The translations under genes and the position numbers were made by a program. Below the pieces are notes generated by a model. That model was not told the DNA's origin. It worked only from the letters and a program-made list of their open reading frames with translations, and made no database searches. Positions 56,793-64,000 of a DNA stretch of 64,000 nucleotides are shown here, piece after piece. This DNA is from Strongyloides papillosus (lineage: Eukaryota > Nematoda > Chromadorea > Rhabditida > Strongyloididae). The DNA is taken from positions 1,612,001-1,676,000 of the forward strand of contig SRSI01000010.1 in NCBI GenBank assembly GCA_005656395.1. Direction: 5' to 3'. Position 1 is the stretch's first letter. Each line of letters starts with the position of its first letter.

Positions 56793-59700
56793 ATGGACAA
56801 TCAAACTCCAAAAGAACGTAGGAAGGTCCAAGAGCTCTTAAAAATTGAAGCTGAAATTCAAAAGAAATGGGAAGATGCAAAAGTTTTTGAATCTGATGCT
56901 AGTAATGAGAAAATGGAGAAATTCATGACAACATTCCCTTTTCCATATATGAATGGACGTCTTCATTTAGGACATACTTTTACTATATCTAAGTCAGAGG
57001 TAGGATATTTCACAATAATTTTTTATATGTATGTAATTTACTATACTTTTAGTTTACACTTGGTTATCAACGTTTATTGGGAAAGAAAACTCTATTCCCA
57101 TTTGGTTTTCATTGTACCGGAATGCCAATAAAAGCTTGTGCTGATAAATTAGCTCGTGAAATGGAAACTTATGGATATCCACCTAAATTTCCAAATGAAG
57201 AGGAAACAACACCTGAGGTTGAGGAAAATGATGCAATTGCAGAGATAACAAAGGATAAGTCAAAAGGAAAAAAATCTAAAGCTGTTGCTAAAGCCGGTAC
57301 AGCTAAGTTCCAGTGGCAAATTATGCAATCTTTGGGTTTAAGTGATGAAGAAATAAAGGAGTTCGCTAATCCAATACATTGGCTTTACTATTTTCCACCA
57401 AAAGCTATTCATGATTTAAAAAAATTGGGAATGAAAATCGATTGGAGAAGGAGCTTTATTACTACCGATGTAAATCCTTATTTTGATTCCTTTGTTTCAT
57501 GGCAATTTAGGAAATTAAAAGAGAGTAAAAAAATTGAATTCGGTAAAAGATACACTATTTTTTCACCAAAAGATGGACAACCTTGCATGGATCATGACAG
57601 AGCAACTGGAGAAGGTGTTGGTCCTCAAGAGTATACCTTGATAAAGTTGGAAATAATTGAGAAAACAAAATATTTATTGGAAAAATTAAATGGAAACAAT
57701 AAAAAAATATATCTTGTTGCAGCTACTCTAAGACCAGAAACGATGTATGGACAAACAAATTGCTATCTCCACCCAGATATTGCTTATTCAGTTTTTTACG
57801 TTAATAATGATGAATCTGAAATGTTTGTAGCGACAAAACGTTCTGCTAGAAACATGTGTTATCAAGACATAACAAAAGAACATGGAGTTATTAATTTTGT
57901 TGAAGGACTTGAAACTATATATGGAAGAGATTTACTTGGATGTGGATTGAAAGCTCCACTTACTAAATATGAGAAAGTTTATGCTTTACCAATGTTAACA
58001 ATTAAAGATGATAAAGGAACTGGAGTTGTTACTTCCGTTCCATCTGATTCTCCAGATGATTTGGCTGCTTTGAATGATTTAAAAAAGAAGGCTGCCCTAA
58101 GAGAAAAGTATGGAATTACAGATGACATGGTATTTCCATTTGAACCAGTTCCTGTCATACAAATTCCTTCTATTGGTGATATGGCTGCTGTTACTATGGT
58201 TGAAAAGCTTAAAATTGAATCACAAAATGAAAAAGATAAACTTGAGGAAGCCAAAAAAGAAGTTTACCTCAAGGGATTTTATGATGGAATTATGCTTGTT
58301 GGGAAATACAAGGGAATGAAAACTGCTGATGCAAAAAAACTTGTTCGAGAGGATCTTATCGCTTCAGGCGATGCTTTAAACTATAATGAGCCTGAGAAGA
58401 AAATTATGTCAAGATCAGGAGATGAATGTATTGTTGCATTATGTGATCAGTGGTACCTTAATTATGGTGACGAAGAATGGAAAAGTATGGCAAAAAAATG
58501 TTTGGCTCAATTGGAGACATATTCAGATGATGTACGTAAAAATTTTGAAAGAACAATTGATTGGCTTCACGAATATGCTTGTTCAAGATCTTATGGCTTA
58601 GGAACAAAACTTCCATGGGATCCAGTATATCTTATTGAATCCCTTTCTGATAGTACTATATATAATGCTTTTTATACAGTTGCTCATATGTTGCAGGGAA
58701 GTTTAGATGGAAAAGAGCTTGGAAGTCTTGAAATTTCTGCTGATAAGATGACAGATGATGTATGGGACTATATTTTCTGTTCTAAACCTTACAATCCTGA
58801 AACAATGCCTATTGAAGAGGAGAAATTAATTTCAATGCGTAAAGAATTTGAATTTTGGTATCCAACAGATATGCGTGTGTCAGGAAAAGACTTGATTCAA
58901 AATCATCTCACATATTATCTATTTAATCATGTAGCTATTTGGCCAGATCGTCAAGATAAGTGGCCAAAGGGAATTCGTGGTAATGGTCATTTGCTTCTTA
59001 ATAATGAAAAAATGAGTAAGAATACAGGGAACTTCTTGACATTGTATGAATCTATTGAAAAGTTTTCTGCTGATGGTACTAGATTCTCTCTTGCTGATGC
59101 TGGAGATGGTGTTGAGGATGCTAATTTTGTTTTCGCAATGGCTGATGCAGCTATACTGAGACTTTATAACTTCGTAGAATTCGTTAGAGAAATTGTTGCC
59201 CTTCGTGATGAAGGAAAACTAAGAAAAGATGTCGAAAACTATAGTTTTGCTGATGCAGTATTTGATTCTGAAATGTCATTTTTGATAAATCAAACAAAAG
59301 AAGCCTATGATAAGACAAACTTCAAGGAAGCATTAAAGTGTGGATTTTTTGAATTCCAATCTGCTCGTGATAGATATCGTGAGTTATGTCATGGAGACAG
59401 TTGTAATATGAGATGTGACTTAATAATGAAATTTATTGAGTATCAATGTATCATTTTATCCCCTATTTGTTCACATGTTACTGAAAAAGTTTGGGAAATC
59501 ATTGGCAAAGAAGGCTTTGTTGTGAATGCCAAATGGCCTGATGTCAGTCCATCTGATGAAAATATCATTGCACAGGCAAGATTTTTGGATTCAGTCATGA
59601 GAGATTTTAGATTACGTTTAAAAAATCAATTAAATCCAAAAAAGAAACCTGTTAAACCAATCTTACCACCAACTTCTGCTACTGTTTACATTGCTAAGAC

Positions 59701-60079
59701 ATATCCTTCCTGGCAAGGAGAAACTCTTAGAATCTTGAATGAGCTTTATCTTTCAAATGGAAATCAATTCCCTGATAATAAGGTTATCTCACAAACATTA
59801 GGAAAATGTGAAAATCTAAAGAAATTTGCTAAAAAACTTATGCCATTTGTTCAACTAGTAAAGTCTAATGTTGAAGAAAAAGGAATAAGTGCAATGTCTG
59901 TAGTATGTGAATTTGACCAAAAACAAATTTTAGAAACTAATCTTGCTTACATCTTATCTTCCCTTCAACTAAAAGAGATAGTATTTAAAGATTCTACTAG
60001 TGAAGGAGTAGATAAAACGATCGCAGAAACCTGCTGTCCTGGTTCACCTGTTATTATATATGAATTTCCTTCAGAATAA
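56793..60079 (+). CDS. lars-1: Leucyl-tRNA synthetase, cytosolic
   Basis: Class I aminoacyl-tRNA synthetase charging tRNA-Leu. Exons 56793-56999 and 57053-60079 give 1077 aa, within the range for eukaryotic/archaeal-type LeuRS and slightly shorter than the human enzyme. The first exon contains [17 protein letters not shown] (the HIGH motif as HLGH), and the C-terminal catalytic part contains [13 protein letters not shown] (KMSKS as KMSKN). The [19 protein letters not shown] segment and the inserted CP1 editing domain (with [15 protein letters not shown] and [18 protein letters not shown]) are typical of LARS1. Being the archaeal/eukaryotic type, this is the cytosolic enzyme. The 53-nt intron falls just after the HIGH region. 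Confidence 0.96.
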
Positions 60080-60295
60080 GAATAATTAATATATAACTTA
60101 AAGTGTCAATTATTTATTTAATATCTTTTTTGATACTCGCTTGTTATCTTATAAATTTTTCTCTTCAATTTGTATATTAATAATTGTATTGTTTAATCGA
60201 TAAAATATCTTTTTAAAACACTTTTTTTTATATTTAAATTTTGTTTTTATATAATTTTTATTTTTTATAGATTTAAATTTAGAAGATTGTTTGGA
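60080..60295 (+). promoter_or_regulatory. Short spacer with likely trans-splice acceptor for the carrier gene
   Basis: 216 bp between the LeuRS stop and the next ATG. TTTTTTATAG ends at 60270, 25 nt before the ATG at 60296, with no upstream exon to pair with. It would fit spliced-leader addition, and the short distance is compatible with an operon. Confidence 0.4.
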
Positions 60296-61365
60296 ATGGT
60301 GGGGAATCAACTTGATGAAATAACAGTATTTCAACAGATGGCATCAGCAAGCTTTGGTGGATTGTTGACTTCTTTATCAATGAATCCAATGGATGTTGTT
60401 AAAGTTCGTCTACAGAAACAAATGCAGCCTTTCGCCAATGGTCAATGTTATTTGTATTATAATGGACTTTTAGAAAGGTGGTGTACTTCATGTTTAAAAA
60501 ATAATTCAAGAGTAGAAGATTGTGAATGGTTTTCTAGGCCAGGAAACTTTACAGGAACCCTTGATGCATTTAGGAAAATAGTCAAAAACGAAGGTATTCT
60601 TAGTTTATGGAGTGGATTGTCAACTTCAATGTAAGCTTAATTTATTTTATTTTTTAAATAATTTTTTAAAGTATGCATTCTATTCCAACAACTGTAATTT
60701 ATTATTCTGTATATGATTCTATGAATACATACGTTAGGAAAGAGTATGGAGATTATTTTTTAACTCCACTAGGTTGTGGAGCTTTTGCAAGAACATTTGC
60801 TGTTACAATAGTTTCTCCAATAGAGATGTGCAGGACGAAAATGCAATCAGAGAAATTAAGTTATAAAAATTTAGTTAATGTTGTAAAGAATACAGTATAT
60901 AAGGAGGGTTTTCTATCACTTTGGAGGGGTTGGTCAGCAACATTAAGTAGAGATGTTCCATTTTCAGCCATCTATTGGATGTCTTATGAAGGAATGAATA
61001 AAAAATTAAGGCAATTATATAATACAACAGAAAAAACTTTTGCTATAAATGCTACTTGTGGAGCGGTATGTGGTGCTTTTACAGCTGCCATAACAACTCC
61101 ATTTGACGTTGTAAAAACTCAAAGGGAAATTACTTTGGGTGAGTTAGAAAAAAAAGGGTCCAAGATAAATGACGTTAGAAGTGCTTCGATTAAAGAAATA
61201 TTTGGTCAAATTTGTAGGAATCTTGGTCCATCACATTTATTTACCGGTGTTATTCCAAGAATAGCTAAGATTGCTCCAGCTTGTACAATAATGATAAGCA
61301 CATACGAGTACTTAAAAAATTATTATGTTCATTTAAATAAGACTAATAAAAAGATTTATCCTTGA
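60296..61365 (+). CDS. Mitochondrial carrier, SLC25A39/SLC25A40 (Mtm1) type
   Basis: Inner-membrane carrier of the group implicated in mitochondrial glutathione import and linked to iron and heme handling. Exons 60296-60630 and 60672-61365 give 342 aa. Carrier signatures are PMDVVKVRLQKQ, PIEMCRTKMQS and PFDVVKTQRE. Group-specific features are the long first matrix loop with cysteines (CYLYYNGLLERWCTSCLKNN), the GNFTGTLDAFRKIVKNEG segment, SLWRGWSATLSRDVPFSAIYW and RIAKIAPACTIMISTYEY. These closely follow human SLC25A39/40. The start is the first ATG after the TTTTATAG acceptor. It belongs to the ANT-LeuRS-carrier gene cluster. Confidence 0.93.
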
Positions 61366-61452
61366 TTTAAAAAGTGTTTTGCAAAAATGATTACTACATT
61401 TATTAACATTTCTCAAAAACAAAAAATTATATATACATCTAAATTAAATTTC

Positions 61453-63559
61453 TTATGGATTAATGTATCCACAACTTTTGTTAACTTCATTCACATATTT
61501 TTCCAAATCAGATAATTGATCATATTGCTCTTTAAGATACCGCCTAATAGTAGAATTTCCATAAAAAAATGGCATCATTGAATCTACATTAGTTGTAGTT
61601 TGTAACTCTTTACTCATATACATAGATTTTAATGAAAGATGATTTCTAGGTACTGTACTAATTTCCATTTCTTGATCTAACATTCTGTCAATGTTATAGA
61701 TATCTTCACCAACAACTCCTTTAATTAATTCATCGAGTATAAAACAATTACTCTGGATTACTTCATTAAGCTTCTCAATTGCTTGTCTAGTGGTATTAAT
61801 AGTATTTGACCTAATTGAAGGATTTTCATTATGATCAGAAAGTTGTATCTGATTAGGATGAGCTAAAGAATCGTTTGATGTTGTAACTTGGCTAGATACA
61901 TAAGAATCTCTTAAATTCATAATATCAGTTGAAGATTGAATATTGATATCATGATCTGAATTTAAAATAACAGATTGGGTTATGTGATTTTCCGGTTCCG
62001 ATATCCTTGAAGAAATATCTCTGAGAGGAATGTCATTTATTACATGAGATACATCTTCAGATCTATTGCGTTTTTCTGGAGGTTCTTCATCAGAACTATC
62101 ATCAATTACTATATACTCTACTTGTTTTGCATTTGAACCTCTTCTTACAGGTGATTTCCTCACGTTTACTTCGTTTTTAAACTTTGGGATAGAAAAATCT
62201 TGACCATTTAATGGAGTATCAAATTCATCGTCACTTTCAATTAATATAAAGTCCAAATCACCAGTTTTTGTTTTTGATGTAACAATTGACTTATCGATGG
62301 ATGAAATCTCACTACCACAATACACTTTATATTTCATTCCTGGATAAAGCTCAATTCTCTCAGCATCTGGATGTTTATTAAGAAGGTCCATATAAAATCT
62401 GACAATAAGTCATATTAAATAACAAGAAAACTTTAATGAACTTACTGATCAATCATAATATCATCCGGTGTACAAGTATTTTTACAAATTTTGCATAACC
62501 ATTCTTCCTTATTCTTATTATTTTCAATGTAATCATTAAGATCGTCTGGACTAATGTGGTTACAGTTTTTGCCACGAAATGGAGTTTTAATTGTTGTAGA
62601 AGTAATTGAAGAACGAAGAGGAATTTTTGCAAATTCCAAAGCGATGTCATCTGATTCTGACATGAACTTTCTAAAATCATCATCAAATTCCTCAACAGTT
62701 ACTCTCTTTTTACTTGTTATTTCCTGACAAACCTCTTGAACTGTTCTTGATGTTGAAGTAAATAACGCAAAACCAAAAGTATCGTTTATATTTGAATCTC
62801 TATCAAAACATAATTCAATTTTTACCCTTACTTCATTATAATTGGATTGAAATAATTTTATTAGTGGTTCATTTAATAAAGTTGGGACAGCTGAACGAAG
62901 TTTTTTATCAACACTACTATAGCATATTACACGTGGCAAATGACCAGTAAAATCTTTACCATTTACATACAATTGCAATTGAATTGGATAACAATCATTA
63001 AGTGGTCCTTTTTGTGTATTCTGTTCAATTTTTGTACATCGTAAAAAAAAACAATTTCCAATGTGTTCACCTACTGTTGATGGAATAAGCGATTTAAAAA
63101 AATCTTTTGATACCACCCAATTTAAAATTGTTTTATTGTTGTCCTTAGTTCGAACAATTTTCCAACCCGTTACATTATTAATATTTTTATGAAAATACAA
63201 CTTCTTCATAGTTATATTATCTTCAAGTGATGGAACAATATTTGTTGGTTTAGGAATAACTTTTGCAGCTGGTATATCAACAAAACCACCTTGTTCAGTT
63301 CTTTCTATGTAACCCATATCAATTCCTCTATCGAGAATAATCCTTTTTGCTCTTCGTTGAGTTTTTTCAGTTTCAAGGATGTTCTTTAGTCTTCTTTGAA
63401 GCTCTTCCTTCTTACCATTAGAATTAAAGGAAACTCCATTAAGACAGTATTTCAGATCATCCATTTTAAACCTGTGTAAAATTAATTCCTAAAAATTTTA
63501 GTAAAAATTTAAAAGTTTAAACTTACTTTACATCTTACTATATCATTTTTTTCATTCAT
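61453..63559 (-). CDS. gei-17: PIAS-type SUMO E3 ligase with divergent SP-RING
   Basis: Nuclear SUMO ligase working with UBC9. Exons 63527-63559, 62446-63488 and 61453-62398 give 673 aa. The order is a short SAP-like domain (MDDLKYCLNGVSFNSNGKKEELQRRL), a PINIT-type region containing NCFFLRCTKIEQN and DCYPIQLQLYVNGKDFTGHLP, then an SP-RING with FRGKNCNH, EEWLCKIC and IMIDQFYMDLL. The zinc ligands C-x-H and C-x2-C are present, but the usual CPL opening and CFD after the His are replaced (FAKIPLRSS; ISPDD). The long disordered tail carries SUMO-interaction motifs such as EYIVIDDSSDEE and DFILIESDDEF. The upstream ATG (63559) is preferred to the one at 63452 because it joins the SAP sequence in frame. 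Convergent with the carrier gene. Confidence 0.88.
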
Positions 63560-64000
63560 TTTCCCAGTATCTGATGTAAAAATGAAATCCTAAAAATACA
63601 GTAAAATTTTACAAGGAAACATAAGGGCAACAGAAAAAATCAACAATTTTATACAACGATAACAATAATGTAATGAAAATGTTAACTTTATTATTATATA
63701 CTAGTTATTAAGGATTTTCTTGTTTTAAATAAAAAATTATTATAAAATCATTTACCAAAGAATAAGTAAAATCTACAATATTTATTGTTATAAGAATTCA
63801 CTAGGTAATAACTAAGTAAAGTTATGCGTGAATGATTATAAAAGTTGTTTCCCAAAAATTGGAATAACTATTTAAATTCAAACGCTTTAAAGTAATGTCT
63901 TTGTGTGGGAAAAAATTTGATAGGACAACATCCACTTTATGATACAATAAATGTGGATAAAATATATCAATTAAGGTGCTCTTAAAAAAGTCTTTATATT
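63560..64000. other. Upstream region of the PIAS gene to the window end
   Basis: AT-rich sequence with no gene. Immediately upstream of the minus-strand ATG there is TTTTTAG (about 63591), a potential trans-splice acceptor. Confidence 0.35.

Noticed and set aside
56682..57131. Alternative longer N-terminus of LeuRS
   Set aside because: The frame upstream of 56793 lacks a plausible initiation context and reads through what looks like the 5' UTR; its 3' part runs into the intron.

Overview
The window looks like nuclear chromosomal DNA from a very AT-rich nematode. A Strongyloides-like (clade IV) worm is my best guess, from composition, very short introns and gene content; this is inference. 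Support comes from an AVR-14-type glutamate-gated chloride channel, a ground-like (hedgehog-related) secreted protein, a worm-type (WAGO) Argonaute, introns of 40-90 nt with TTTTAG or TTTCAG acceptors, and lone acceptor sites a few bases upstream of many start codons, as expected for spliced-leader trans-splicing.

Layout. 1.8-4.7 kb: avr-14, with two mutually exclusive 3' exon cassettes coding two channel domains. 5.1-7.5 kb: a small ALY/REF-like mRNA-export protein and a choline/ethanolamine phosphotransferase. 7.7-14.1 kb: a small membrane protein, a plasma-membrane-type Na+/H+ exchanger, a galectin, and a GH35 beta-galactosidase just upstream of the galectin on the same strand. 14.9-16.1 kb: a fold-back element with about 400-bp inverted arms. 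17.5-27.0 kb: a block with more C/G-ending codons, holding ETFA, a homeodomain-like protein, a Zwilch (RZZ kinetochore) homologue with tandemly duplicated 3'-end fragments, and a WAGO Argonaute. ETFA and the 5' half of the WAGO gene are readable only if single extra bases are skipped (two and six sites), always in the same direction.

27.5-33.3 kb: two uncertain genes (an unknown exon and a chemoreceptor-like fragment), then a long RSF1-like PHD-finger chromatin-remodelling subunit. 33.3-38.2 kb: a gene-free stretch with a cluster of hairpins. 38.2-47.2 kb: a cytohesin (Sec7-PH) ARF-GEF and two tandem RECQL5-type helicase paralogues, with a near-identical 260-bp direct repeat between them. 47.5-50.8 kb: a ground-like protein, UBC9, and an unknown coiled-coil protein. 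50.8-55.6 kb: gene-free AT-rich sequence. 55.6-63.6 kb: a compact cluster of ADP/ATP translocase, cytosolic leucyl-tRNA synthetase and an SLC25A39/40-type mitochondrial carrier on the plus strand, then a convergent PIAS-type SUMO ligase.

Most genes are single-copy housekeeping or signalling genes without an obvious shared pathway. Functional pairs in one neighbourhood are galectin with beta-galactosidase (binding and cleavage of beta-galactosides), UBC9 with PIAS (SUMO E2 and E3, 12 kb apart), and the mitochondrial genes ANT and SLC25A39/40. All exon boundaries were inferred by eye from GT/AG signals and reading-frame continuity; family assignments rest on recognised motifs, not on database searches.
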